In this document: one piece after another, positions 1-8,579 of the stretch | How the letters are laid out: each line of letters begins with the position of its first letter | Numbering within the stretch: position 1 is the stretch's first letter | Assembly: GCF_030272615.1 (NCBI RefSeq) | Contig: NW_026729180.1 | Location: forward strand, 107,501 to 157,335 | Reading direction: 5' to 3' | DNA: 49,835 nucleotides | Origin: Cryptomeria japonica | Taxonomy: Eukaryota; Streptophyta; Pinopsida; Cupressales; Cupressaceae | The notes under the pieces: model-generated | Databases searched by the model: none | The model's input: only the letters and a program-made list of their open reading frames with translations | What the model was told of the DNA's origin: nothing | Made by a program: the position numbers and the translations under genes

Positions 1-3000
1 AGCATCGGATGCGATTGGGACGACTACCAGTGCCAACCCCTTATCCCGCGATGCGTCCGATACACAGATAGTTCCAAGGCGGCCGAGGAGCCTCACCGCA
101 TATCAATCGGGGTGCGAGGCGAGGGATGGGGCGGGAAGGCCCCAACGGCTAGACGGAAGAGGCTTCAGGGCCACCTCGGAATGGTCCAAGCATCGGACGC
201 GCTTGGGGCGACTGCCAGTGCCAACCCCTTATCCCGCGATGCGTCCGATACACAGATGGTTCCAAGGCGGCCGAGGAGCCTCACCGCATAGCAATCGGGG
301 GTGCGAGGCGAGGGATGGGGCGGGAAGGCCCCAACGGCTAGACGGAAGAGGCTTCAGGGCCGCCTAGGAATGGTCCAAGCATCGGACACGCTTGGGGCGA
401 CTACCAGTGACAGCCCCCTATCCCGCGATGCGTCCGATACGAAGATGGTTCCAAGGCGGCCGAGGAGCCTCACCGCATAGCAATCGGGGTGCGAGGTGGG
501 GGATGCGGCGAGATGGCCCCAACGGCTAGACGGAAGAGGCCACAGGGCCGCGTCGGAATAGTCCAAGCATCGGACGCGCTTGGGGCGACTACCAGTGACA
601 ACCCCTTATCCCGCGATGCGTCCGATACGAAGATAGTTCCAAGGCGGCCGAGGAGCCTCACCGCATAGCAATCGGGGTGCGAGGTGGGGGATGCGGCGAG
701 ATGGCCCCAACGGCTAGACGGAAGAGGCTGCAGGGCCGCCTCGGAATAGTCCAAGCATCGGACGCGCTTGGGGCCACTACCAGTGACAACCCCTTATCCC
801 GCGATGCGTCCGATACGAAGATAGTTCCAAGGCGGCCGAAGAGCCTCACCGCATAGCAATCGGGGTGCGAGGTGGGGGATGCGGCGAGATGGCCCCAACG
901 GCTAGACGGAAGAGGCCACAGGGCCGCCTCGGAATAGTCCAAGCATCGGACGCGCTTGGGGCGACTACCAGTGACAACCCCTTATCCCGCGATGCGTCCG
1001 ATACGAAGATAGTTCCCAGGCGGCCGAGGAGCCTCACCGCATAGCAATCGGGGTGCGAGGCGAGGGATGCGGCGAGATGGCCCCAAAGGCTAGACGGAAG
1101 AGGCTGCAGGGCTGCCTCGGAATAGTCCAAGCATCGGACGCGCTTGGGGCGACTACCACTGCCAACCCCTTATCCCGCGATGCGTCCGATACACAGATAG
1201 TTCCGAGGCGGCCGAGGAGGTGGGGGATGCAGCGAGATGGCCCCAACGGCTAGACGGAAGAGGCTGCAGGGCCGCCTCGGAATAGTCCAAGCATCGGACG
1301 CGCTTGGGGCGACTACCAGTGACAACCCCTTATCCCGCGATGCGTCCGATACACAGATAGTTCCGAGGCGGCCAAGGAGCCTCACCGCATAGCAATCGTG
1401 GTGCGAGGTGGGGGATGCGGCGAGATGGCCCCAACGGCTAGACGGAAGAGGCTGCAGGGCCGCCTCGGAATGGTCCAAGCATCGGATGCGCTTGGGGCGA
1501 CTACCACTGCCAACCCCTTATCCCGCGATGCGTCCGATACACAGATAGTTCCAAGGCGGCCGAGGAGCCTCACAGCATAGCAATCAGGGTGCGAGGCGAG
1601 GGATGCGGCGAGAAAGCCCCAACGGCTAGAGGGAAGAGGCTTCAGGTCCGCCTCGGAATGGTCCAAGCATCGGACGCGCTTGGGGCGACTACCAGTGACA
1701 ACCCCTTATCCCGCGACGCGTCCGATACACAGATAGTTCCAAGGCGGCCGAGGAGCCTCACCGCATAGCAATCGGGGTGCGAGGCGAGGGATGCGGCGAG
1801 AAGGACCCAACGGCTACACGGAAGAGGCTTCGGGGCCGCCTCGGAATGGTCCAAGCATCGGACGCGCTTGGGGCGACTACCAGTGACAACCCCTTATCCC
1901 ACGACGCGTCCGATACACAGATAGTTCCAAGGCGGCCGAGGAGCCTCACCGCATAGCAATCGGGGTGCCAGGCGAGGGATGCGGCGAGAAGGACCCAACG
2001 GCTAGACGGAAGAGGCTTCGGGGCCGCCTCGGAATGGTCCAAGCATCGGACGCGCTTGGGGCGACTACCAGTGACAACCCCTTATCCCGCGACGCGTCCG
2101 ATACACAGATAGTTCCAAGGCGGCCGAGGAGCCTCACCGCATAGCAATCGGGGTGCGAGGCGAGGGATGCGGCGAGAAGGACCCAACGGCTAGACGGAAG
2201 AGGCTTCGGGTCCGCCTCGGAATGGTCCAAGCATCGGACGCGCTTGGGGCGACTACCAGTGACAACCCCTTATCCCGCGACGCGTCCGATACACAGATAG
2301 TTCCAAGGCGGCCGAGGAGCCTCACCGCATAGCAATCGGGGTGCGAGGCGAGGGATGCGGCGAGAAGGACCCAACGGCTAGACGGAAGAGGCTTCGGGTC
2401 CGCCTCGGAATGGTCCAAGCATCGGACGCGCTTGGGGCGACTACCAGTGACAACCCCTTATCCCGCGACGCGTCCGATACACAGATAGTTCCAAGGCGGC
2501 CGAGGAGCCTCACCGCATAGCAATCGGGGTGCGAGGCGAGGGATGCGGCGAGAAGGACCCAACGGCTAGACGGAAGAGGCTTCGGGTCCGCCTCGGAATG
2601 GTCCAAGCATCGGACGCGCTTGGGGCGACTACCAGTGACAACCCCTTATCCCGCGACGCGTCCGATACACAGATAGTTCCGAGGCGGCCGAGGAGCCTCA
2701 CCGCATAGCAATCGGGGTGCGAGGCGAAGGATGCGGCGAGAAGGACCCAACGGCTAGACGGAAGAGGCTTCGGGTCCGCCTCGGAATGGTCCAAGCATCG
2801 GACGCGCTTGGGGCGACTACCAGTGACAACCCCTTATCCCGCGACGCGTCCGATACACAGATAGTTCCAAGGCGGCCGAGGAGCCTCACCGCATAGCAAT
2901 CGGGGTGCGAGGCGAGGGATGCGGCGAGAAGGACCCAACGGCTAGACGGAAGAGGCTTCAGGGCCGCCTCGGAATGGTCCAAGCATCGAACGCGCTTGGG

Positions 3001-3853
3001 GCGACTACCAGTGACAACCCCTTATCCCGCGACGCGTCCGATACACAGATAGTTCCGAGGCGGCCGAGGAGCCTCACCGCATAGCAATCGGGGTGCGAGG
3101 CGAGGGATGCGGCGAGAAGGACCCAACGGCTAGACGGAAGAGGCTTCAGGGCCGCCTCGGAATGGTCCAAGCATCGGACGCGCTTGGGGCGACTACCAGT
3201 GACAACCCCTTATCCCGCGACGCGTCCGATACACAGATAGTTCCGAGGCGGCCGAGGAGCCTCAACGCATAGCAATCGGGGTGCGAGGCGAGGGATGCGG
3301 CGAGAAGGACCCAACGGCTAGACGGAAGAGGCTTCAGGGCCGCCTCGGAATGGTCCAAGCATCGGACGCGCTTGGGGCGACTACCAATGACAACCCCTTA
3401 TCCCGCGACGCGTCCGATACACAGATAGTTCCGAGGCGGCCGAGGAGCCTCACCGCATAGCAATCGGGGTGCGAGGCGAGGGATGCGGCGAGAAGGACCC
3501 AACGGCTAGACGGAAGAGGCTTCAGGGCCGCCTCGGAATGGTCCAAGCATCGGACGCGCTTGGGGCGACTACCAGTGACAACCCCTTATCCCGCGACGCG
3601 TCCGATACACAGATAGTTCCGAGGCGGCCGAGGAGCCTCACCGCATAGCAATCGGGGTGCGAGGCGAGGGATGCGGCGAGAAGGACCCAACGGCTAGACG
3701 GAAGAGGCTTCAGGGCCGCCTCGGAATGGTCCAAGCATCGGACGCGCTTGGGGCGACTACCGTTGCCAACCCCTTATCCCGCGATGCGTCTGATACACAG
3801 ATAGTTCCGAGGCGGCCGAGGAGCCTCACCGCATAGCAATCGGGTTGCGAGGC
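1..3853 (+). repeat. 188-bp satellite array (about 20 full copies plus a partial one)
   Basis: Head-to-tail monomers begin at 1, 189, 378, 566, 754, 942, 1130, 1290, 1478 and then every 188 bp to 3734. The array is cut by the window edge on the left and fades near 3853. The monomer starting at 1130 is only 160 bp because 28 bp containing the CGCATAGCAATC motif is missing (near 1219). The monomer starting at 189 is 189 bp through one extra G. Two sequence classes are visible: an early class with GCGATGCGTCC and GGCCCCAACGG, and a class from about 1700 with GCGACGCGTCC and AGGACCCAACGG. Monomers from about 2230 to 2790 are almost identical. The monomer is collinear with the upstream half of the promoter-like modules at 3933-5230. 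No protein role is likely: 188 is not a multiple of three and any open frame simply recurs with each monomer. Confidence 0.97.
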
Positions 3854-3932
3854 AGATTATTGGGAAGGGAACCCCCTGGGATGCGGCTCAAGCAGTGCCC
3901 AAAGGGACTGGAATGCGGAATCACATCGAGAG
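3854..3932. other. Transition between the satellite and the promoter modules
   Basis: This short stretch leaves the 188-bp repeat pattern after GGGTTGCGAGGCAG and enters the first long module at the ACCCAA landmark at 3933. I see no gene, hairpin or repeat of its own here. Confidence 0.5.
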
Positions 3933-4091
3933 ACCCAAATGCTATACGAGGGCTCAAATCGAATTATCGATTTGGCCACGACATGGACGCATCGGAACGA
4001 CTACCTTTGCCGAACCACTCGCAATTGCATCCATACCGAAACCAATAGACATTTCCGTTAGAGCCCTCGCATAGCATTCGGGAATCTCGCA

Positions 4092-4181
4092 TGCCCCTCT
4101 AAATCGACCAATGCTGGCGCTCAATGAAAATCCGAGCGCTACCACCGTTCGAGCGCCAGCATTGGTCGAGTTAGAGGGGCA
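4092..4181. promoter_or_regulatory. Long near-perfect inverted repeat upstream of TATATAAG
   Basis: The left arm 4092-4122 pairs with the right arm 4151-4181: 31 positions with one mismatch, around a 28-nt spacer. The right arm ends about 32 bp before TATATAAG at 4213. Transcribed or extruded, it would form a strong stem-loop. Weaker versions sit at the same place in the next two modules. The regulatory role is inference; the symmetry is read directly. Confidence 0.8.
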
Positions 4182-4206
4182 CGGGGGAGAATGCTCCAGT
4201 CAACAC

Positions 4207-4230
4207 CTCCCCTATATAAGTTATTTGTCC
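4207..4230 (+). promoter_or_regulatory. TATATAAG promoter-like core 1 (L1)
   Basis: CTCCCC-TATATAAG followed by TTATTTGTCC, with TATATAAG at 4213-4220. It is the first of 13 same-strand copies in the window. The motif fits either a Pol II TATA box or a TATATA-type plant Pol I core. It lacks the G run that commonly follows the plant Pol I start, so the polymerase is undecided. Confidence 0.45.
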
Positions 4231-4578
4231 GATTCTCGCACAACCGTAGTCTGCCTCGTCGAATCAAACAACGGTCCCAGATTCCGACTTCCGTTCCGTA
4301 GAGACCCAAAAGCTAGATGGAGGCTCGCAAGAAAGAGAGTCGGCGCATAGCAATCGGGTTTCTCGAACGTTTAGGGACCGAGCTCACTTGCGGATAGGGC
4401 AAAATCCGCCAAGCAACCCAAAAGCTAGACGGGGGCTCGAATCGAATCGCCTAGGCGGCCACAACAACGACGTGTTGGATCGACTACCAGTGCCAAACCA
4501 TTCAGCAAGACTAGTCTGTGTCGAGGCCGGATAGAGATTCTCAGAGAGCGCCCGCATAGCATTTAGGAGACCTGCCGC

Positions 4579-4669
4579 GTCCCTCACACTCGACAAATGG
4601 TGGTGCACGTTTATAAATCCGAGCGATCCCAACCCTTTCAAGCACCAACATCGGTCGAGATAGAGGGGC
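4579..4669. promoter_or_regulatory. Imperfect inverted repeat upstream of TATATAAG (L2)
   Basis: The left arm 4579-4606 and right arm 4642-4669 pair at about three quarters of 28 positions, with GGTGC/GCACC and CTCGAC/GTCGAG cores kept. The right arm ends about 34 bp before TATATAAG at 4703, the same offset as in L1. Confidence 0.6.
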
Positions 4670-4696
4670 ACGGAGGGGGCTGCGTGAGACAACACA

Positions 4697-4720
4697 GTCC
4701 CCTATATAAGTTATTTGTCC
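4697..4720 (+). promoter_or_regulatory. TATATAAG promoter-like core 2 (L2)
   Basis: TATATAAG at 4703-4710, flanked by GTCCCC and TTATTTGTCC. It lies 490 bp after core 1. The left flank differs from the CTCCCC of the other copies by one base. Confidence 0.45.
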
Positions 4721-5017
4721 GATTCTCACACATCCGAAGAATGGTCATCAAATCGGACAACAGCCCAAACTTCCGACTTCCGTCCCAGAAAGCCCAAGAG
4801 CTATCTAAAACGTTCATGGCCGGAACTCGATCGCGGCTATACCAGTCCGCCAAGCAACCCAAAAGCTAGACTGGAGCTCTAGTCGAATCACCTCTGTGGC
4901 CATTGCAAGGACGTGTTGGAGCGACTACCATTGCCGAACCATTCCGCAGGTCGAGTCCATACCAAGGCCGCATAGAGATTCACGATGAGCTCCTGCATAG
5001 CAATCAGGAGACTTGCC

Positions 5018-5111
5018 GTGTCCATCACAATCGATAAATCCTGGTGCAAGATTTTTGCATCCGAGCGCTCCAACCAGTCGAGCACCAGCATCAATCGACA
5101 TAAACGGGCAC
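5018..5111. promoter_or_regulatory. Decayed inverted repeat upstream of TATATAAG (L3)
   Basis: Arms 5018-5047 and 5082-5111 pair at about 20 of 30 positions, best in the inner CTGGTGC/GCACCAG and TCGAT/ATCGA blocks. The right arm ends about 33 bp before TATATAAG at 5144, so the position is conserved even though the pairing has eroded. Confidence 0.5.
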
Positions 5112-5137
5112 GGGGGGAGGATGCTCGAGAACACTAC

Positions 5138-5161
5138 CTCCCCTATATAAGTTATTTGTCC
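5138..5161 (+). promoter_or_regulatory. TATATAAG promoter-like core 3 (L3)
   Basis: TATATAAG at 5144-5151 with CTCCCC before and TTATTTGTCC after, 441 bp after core 2. It is the last copy with TTATTTG; all later copies read CTATTTG. Confidence 0.45.
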
Positions 5162-5284
5162 GATTCTCAAGCAGCCGAAGTCTGGTCATCGAATCGGGTC
5201 AAAGACCACAACTTCCGACTTTACCCACAATGCAAGTCATCGAATCGAACATCGGCCCCCGAGTCGGACTCCATGCGTATGTCA

Positions 5285-5584
5285 GGTCATCGGACCCAAA
5301 TTCCGCCTTCCTGCGCATGGCGGGCCATCAATATCAACTCGGTCATCGGACCCAAACTCCGCCTTTTTGCGTATGGCACGCCTTCAAATCGGTCATCGGA
5401 CCCAAATTCCGCCTTCCTGTGCATGGCGGGCCATCAACATCAACTCGGTCATCGGACCCAAATTCCGCCTTTCTGCGCATGGCACGCCATCAACTCGGTC
5501 ATCGGACCCAAATTCCGCCTTCCTGCGCATGGCAGGTCATCGGACACAAATTCAGACCTCGCCAATATGCCTACGTATCGAATC
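5285..5584 (+). repeat. Short tandem repeats of 56 and 50 bp
   Basis: Copies of GGTCATCGGACCCAAA start at 5285, 5341, 5391, 5447, 5497 and 5535, giving steps of 56, 50, 56, 50, 38 and then 50 bp to the start of the 311-bp modules. The alternation shows dimer-type amplification. Each copy reads on through CTCCGCCTT/TTCCGCCTT and CATGGC. The same GGTCATCGGACCCAA element occurs inside the 311-bp modules, so it was probably amplified from them or donated to them. Confidence 0.85.
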
Positions 5585-5623
5585 GGTCATCGGACCCAAC
5601 TTCCGACTTCATCCATACTGTAG

Positions 5624-5696
5624 GGTCTTTGAGGTTGGCGCGGTGCGCTCAACCCAGGGAGTCGACCCATCGAAGCATACACCTCCCCTATATAAG
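5624..5696 (+). promoter_or_regulatory. Promoter-like core 4 (311-bp family)
   Basis: GGTCTTTGAGG at 5624 and TATATAAG at 5689-5696, 65 bp apart. The upstream block GGTCTTTGAGG is absent from the L modules and is shared by all later copies. Confidence 0.5.
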
Positions 5697-5934
5697 CTAT
5701 TTGTCCGATTCCCACACCTGTGTAGTTTGCACCTCTGACCAGGACATCGACCCCAACTTCCGAACTCGACTGCAACGACGGCACCAGCGCCTTGGTGCGC
5801 ACCTTGCGACGCACAGTCCCAACATTCGCCTTCCTGCACATGGCAGGTCATCGGACCCAAATTCCGACCTCGCGAGTATGCCTACATATCGAATCGGTCA
5901 TCGGACCCAACTTCCGACTTCATCCATACCGTAG

Positions 5935-6007
5935 GGTCTTTGAGGTTGGCGCGGTGCGCTCAACCCGGGGAGTCGACCCAACGAAGCATACACCTCCCCT
6001 ATATAAG
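5935..6007 (+). promoter_or_regulatory. Promoter-like core 5 (311-bp family)
   Basis: GGTCTTTGAGG at 5935 and TATATAAG at 6000-6007, exactly 311 bp after core 4. The intervening GGGGAGTCGACCCA is kept. Confidence 0.5.
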
Positions 6008-6245
6008 CTATTTGTCCGATTCCCACACCTGTGTAGTTTGCACCTCCGATCAAGACATCGACCCCAACTTCCGAACTCGCCTCCAACGACCGAACCAGCG
6101 CCTTGGTGCGCACCTTGCAACGCACAGTGCCAACATTCGCCTTCCTGCACGTGGCAGGTCATCGGACCCAAATTCCGACCTCGCGAGTATGCCTACATAT
6201 CGAATCGGTCATCGGACCCAACTTCCGACTTCATCCATACCGTAG

Positions 6246-6318
6246 GGTCTTTGAGGTTGGCGCGGTGCGCTCAACCCGGGGAGTCGACCCAACGAAGCAT
6301 ACACCTCCCCTATATAAG
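6246..6318 (+). promoter_or_regulatory. Promoter-like core 6 (311-bp family)
   Basis: GGTCTTTGAGG at 6246 and TATATAAG at 6311-6318, 311 bp after core 5. Confidence 0.5.
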
Positions 6319-6556
6319 CTATTTGTCCGATTCCCACACCTGTGTAGCTTGCACCTCCGATCAGGACATCGACCCCAACTTCCGAACTCGACTAAAAAGA
6401 CCGCACCAGCGCCTTGGTGTGCACCTTGCAACGCACAGTGTCAACATTCGCCTTCCTGCACATGGCAGGTCATCGGACCCAAATTCCGACCTCATGAGCA
6501 TACCTACTAATCGAATCGGTCATCGGACCCAACTTCCGACTTCATCCATACCGTAG

Positions 6557-6629
6557 GGTCTTTGAGGTTGGCGCGGTGCGCTCAACCTGGGGAGTCGACC
6601 CATCGAAGCATACACCTCCCCTATATAAG
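6557..6629 (+). promoter_or_regulatory. Promoter-like core 7 (311-bp family)
   Basis: GGTCTTTGAGG at 6557 and TATATAAG at 6622-6629, 311 bp after core 6. It is followed by CCGACACC instead of CCCACACC, and then by the minisatellite-interrupted tail. Confidence 0.5.
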
Positions 6630-6740
6630 CTATTTGTCCGATTCCGACACCTGTGTAGTTTGCACCTCCGCTCAGGACATCGACCCCAACTTCCGAACTC
6701 GCCTGCAACGACCGAACCAGCGCCTTGGTGCGCACCAAAA

Positions 6741-7327
6741 GTGCGCACTTTTGGAGGGCACTTTTCTGCGCTCCAAAGGTGCGCACTTTTGGAGGGCACT
6801 TTTTGGAGGGCACTTTTCTGCGCTCCAAAGGTGCGCACTTTTGGAGGGCACTTTTTGGAGGGCACTTTTCTGCGCTCCAAAGGTGCGCACTTTTGGAGGG
6901 CACTTTTTGGAGGGCACTTTTCTGCGCTCCAAAGGTGCGCACTTTTGGAGGGCACTTTTTGGAGGGCACTTTTCTGCGCTCCAAAGGTGCGCACTTTTGG
7001 AGGGCACTTTTTGGAGGGCACTTTTCTGCGCTCCAAAGGTGCGCACTTTTGGAGGGCACTTTTTGGAGGGCACTTTTCTGCGCTCCAAAGGTGCGCACTT
7101 TTGGAGGGCACTTTTTGGAGGGCACTTTTCTGCGCTCCAAAGGTGCGCACTTTTGGAGGGCACTTTTTGGAGGGCACTTTTCTGCGCTCCAAAGGTGCGC
7201 ACTTTTGGAGGGCACTTTTTGGAGGGCACTTTTCTGCGCTCCAAAGGTGCGCACTTTTGGAGGGCACTTTTGTGCACTCCAAAGGTGCGCACTTTTGGAG
7301 GGCACTTTTCCTGTGCTCCAAAGGTGC
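6741..7327 (+). repeat. 52-bp minisatellite inside the fourth 311-bp module
   Basis: GGTGCGCACTTTTGG recurs at 6778, 6830, 6882 and every 52 bp to 7246, giving nine full-length units with almost no differences. A shortened first unit (6741-6777) and two shorter variant units after 7246 flank them. Each unit contains two GGAGGGCACTTTT copies and TGCGCTCCAAA. It adds a net 534 bp between core 7 and the next GGTCTTTGAGG, compared with an ordinary 311-bp module. All three frames on both strands stay open because 52 is not a multiple of three and the unit has no stop; this is not a gene. Confidence 0.97.
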
Positions 7328-7401
7328 ACACCTAGGTGAGCACCTTCGACCACACCTTGTAGCACACCAAACTCTGACTTTCGACTTCATCCGCAATGCA
7401 G

Positions 7402-7474
7402 GGTCTTTGAGGTTGGCGCAATGCGCACAACCAGGGGAGTCGACCCATCAAACCCAACACCTCCCCTATATAAG
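7402..7474 (+). promoter_or_regulatory. Promoter-like core 8 (157-bp family)
   Basis: GGTCTTTGAGG at 7402 and TATATAAG at 7467-7474, again 65 bp apart. It is the first core after the minisatellite. Confidence 0.5.
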
Positions 7475-7558
7475 CTATTTGTCTGATTCTCATACATGCG
7501 TAGCCTGCAGGAGCAATTAGGACATCGACCCCAACTTTCGGCTTCTAAACGAAAACAA

Positions 7559-7631
7559 GGTCTTTGAGGTTGGTGTAATGCGAACAACTAGGGGAGTCAA
7601 CCCATCAAACCCAACACCTCCCCTATATAAG
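7559..7631 (+). promoter_or_regulatory. Promoter-like core 9 (157-bp family)
   Basis: GGTCTTTGAGG at 7559 and TATATAAG at 7624-7631. The internal block reads GGGGAGTCAACCCA here instead of GTCGACCCA. Confidence 0.5.
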
Positions 7632-7715
7632 CTATTTGTCTGATTCTCATACATGTGTAGTCTACAGGAGCAATTAGGACATCGACCCCAACTTTTGACT
7701 TCTTAACGAAAACAA

Positions 7716-7788
7716 GGTCTTTGAGGTTGACGTAATGCGCACAACCAGGGGAGTCGACCCATCAAACCCAACACCTCCCCTATATAAG
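7716..7788 (+). promoter_or_regulatory. Promoter-like core 10 (157-bp family)
   Basis: GGTCTTTGAGG at 7716 and TATATAAG at 7781-7788, 157 bp after core 9. Confidence 0.5.
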
Positions 7789-7872
7789 CTATTTGTCCGA
7801 TTCTCATACATGTGTAGCCTGCAGGAGCCATTAGGACATTGACCCCAACTTTTGACTTCTTAACGAAAACAA

Positions 7873-7945
7873 GGTCTTTGAGGTTGGCGTAATGCGCACA
7901 ACCAAGGGAGTTGACCCATCAAACCCAACACCTCCCCTATATAAG
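7873..7945 (+). promoter_or_regulatory. Promoter-like core 11 (157-bp family)
   Basis: GGTCTTTGAGG at 7873 and TATATAAG at 7938-7945. It is followed by the longer 220-bp module. Confidence 0.5.
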
Positions 7946-8092
7946 CTATTTGTCTGATTCTCATACATGTGTAGCCTGCAACAACGATTAGGACATCCAC
8001 CCCAACTTCTGAATTCGTCTGCGTTGACCGCACCAAAGGTGCACGCCTTGGTGCTCACCAAAATCCGACTTCCGACTTCTTCTGCTATGCGG

Positions 8093-8165
8093 GGTCTTTG
8101 AGGTTGGCGCAGTGCGCACAACCAGGGGAGTCAACCCACCGAATGCAACACCTCCCCTATATAAG
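8093..8165 (+). promoter_or_regulatory. Promoter-like core 12 (157-bp family)
   Basis: GGTCTTTGAGG at 8093 and TATATAAG at 8158-8165. The 65-bp spacing is kept although the preceding module is 63 bp longer. Confidence 0.5.
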
Positions 8166-8249
8166 CTATTTGTCTGATTCTCATACATGCGTAGACTGCA
8201 GCAATGATTAGGACATCCACCCCAACTTTTGACTTCTTAAACAAGACAG

Positions 8250-8323
8250 GGTCTTTGAAGTTGGTGCAGTGCACACAACCAGGGGAGTCGACCCATCAAA
8301 CGCAACACCTCCCCTATATAAAG
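8250..8323 (+). promoter_or_regulatory. Promoter-like core 13 (157-bp family, variant)
   Basis: The upstream block reads GGTCTTTGAAG (8250), and the core has one extra A, giving TATATAAAG at 8315-8323. It is the last complete core and the one nearest the first 5S gene, about 2.7 kb away. Confidence 0.45.
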
Positions 8324-8404
8324 CTATTTGTCCGATTCTCATACGTGTAGTCTGCAGCAGCGATTAGGACATCGACCCCAACTTCCGAATTCGTTTGCAT
8401 TGAC

Positions 8405-8545
8405 CGCACCAAAGGTGCACGCCTTGGTGTGCACCCTGGAGTGCACTTTGGTGCTCACCTCGGTGCACACTTTGGTGTGCACCTCGGTGTGCACCAAAGG
8501 TGCGCACCTTGGAGCGCACCAAAGGTGTACACTTTGGAGCGCACC
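8405..8545. repeat. GTGCAC/GGTGCGCACC tract inside the last 157-bp module
   Basis: A run of short variants such as GGTGCACGCC, GGTGTGCACC, GGTGCACACTTTGG and GGTGCGCACCTTGG stretches this module by about 145 bp. The wording matches both the 52-bp minisatellite and the large GTGCGCACC arrays in the 5S units, so it may represent an early stage of that expansion. Confidence 0.7.
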
Positions 8546-8550
8546 ACATA

Positions 8551-8579
8551 GGGTCTTTGAGAGGTTGGCGCAGTGCGCA
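8551..8579 (+). promoter_or_regulatory. Truncated promoter-like module without TATATAAG
   Basis: GGGTCTTTGAGAGGTTGGCG and the following CAGTGCGCAC of the module upstream half are present. The sequence then passes directly into the G-rich array instead of the GGGGAGTCGACC and TATATAAG blocks. This marks a rearrangement joint between the promoter-like array and the G-rich array. Confidence 0.7.

Larger units (their letters stand above)
3933..4415 (+). repeat. Long promoter-like module L1 (483 bp)
   Basis: The module runs from one ACCCAA landmark to the next. The landmark lies 280 bp before the TATATAAG at 4213; in L2 and L3 the distance is 287 bp. In its first half the marks ACCCAA..GCTA, CGACTACC and CGCATAGCA occur in the same order and at similar spacing as in the 188-bp satellite. 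The second half adds an inverted repeat (4092-4181) and a TATATAAG core. The tail at about 4302-4356 holds another partial satellite-like segment. I see no coding capacity. Confidence 0.75.
4416..4856 (+). repeat. Long promoter-like module L2 (441 bp)
   Basis: The module begins at the ACCCAAAAGCTAGACGG landmark. It carries CGACTACCAGTGCC at 4481 and CGCATAGC at 4553, closely matching the internal spacing of the 188-bp satellite. It then carries an imperfect inverted repeat (4579-4669) and TATATAAG at 4703, 287 bp after the landmark. It is diverged from L1 and L3, so it is much older than the nearly identical 7.9-kb units. Confidence 0.75.
4857..5228 (+). repeat. Long promoter-like module L3
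   Basis: The ACCCAAAAGCTAGAC landmark at 4857 is again 287 bp before TATATAAG (5144). The module contains CGACTACC at 4921 and a CATAGCAATC block near 4997, matching the satellite, plus a decayed inverted repeat. Its right edge is approximate: after about 5229 the sequence changes into short 56/50-bp repeats. Confidence 0.7.
5585..6777 (+). repeat. 311-bp promoter-like modules (three complete and one interrupted)
   Basis: Modules start at the GGTCATCGGACCCAAC landmark at 5585, 5896, 6207 and 6518, exactly 311 bp apart. Each holds GGTCTTTGAGGTTGGCG, then TATATAAG 65 bp downstream, then a GACATCGACCCCAACTTCCG block, then a CGCCTTGGTGYGCACC segment. The fourth module is interrupted after that last segment, where a 52-bp minisatellite has expanded. 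The copies differ by only a few bases, so they are younger than the L modules. Confidence 0.9.
7402..8551 (+). repeat. 157-bp promoter-like modules
   Basis: GGTCTTTGAGG (GGTCTTTGAAG in the last copy) starts modules at 7402, 7559, 7716, 7873, 8093 and 8250. The steps are 157, 157, 157, 220 and 157 bp, and the last module is stretched to about 302 bp. The 157-bp form looks like a 311-bp module that has lost its GGTCATCGG half. The fourth module gained 63 bp, including a CACCAAAGGTGCACGCC segment. The last contains an expanded GTGCAC-type tract. Confidence 0.9.

Noticed and set aside
1-3850. Recurrent 70-94-codon minus-strand frames in the 188-bp satellite
   Set aside because: They repeat once per monomer and overlap each other. 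Single-base differences between monomers are spread without codon bias, as expected for satellite DNA.
1-3853. Centromeric satellite
   Set aside because: The 188-bp length is typical of plant centromere monomers, but the monomer is collinear with the promoter-like modules next to it. A spacer repeat is the better explanation.
6520-7520. Open frames of 200-314 codons on both strands over the 52-bp minisatellite
   Set aside because: The 52-bp unit has no stop in any frame and is not a multiple of three, so the same peptide words cycle through all frames. There is no conserved domain or start context.
1-8551. CRISPR array
   Set aside because: The repeats are 52-311 bp and directly contiguous with no unique spacers, and no cas-like gene is present. 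The 5S gene is of plant type.
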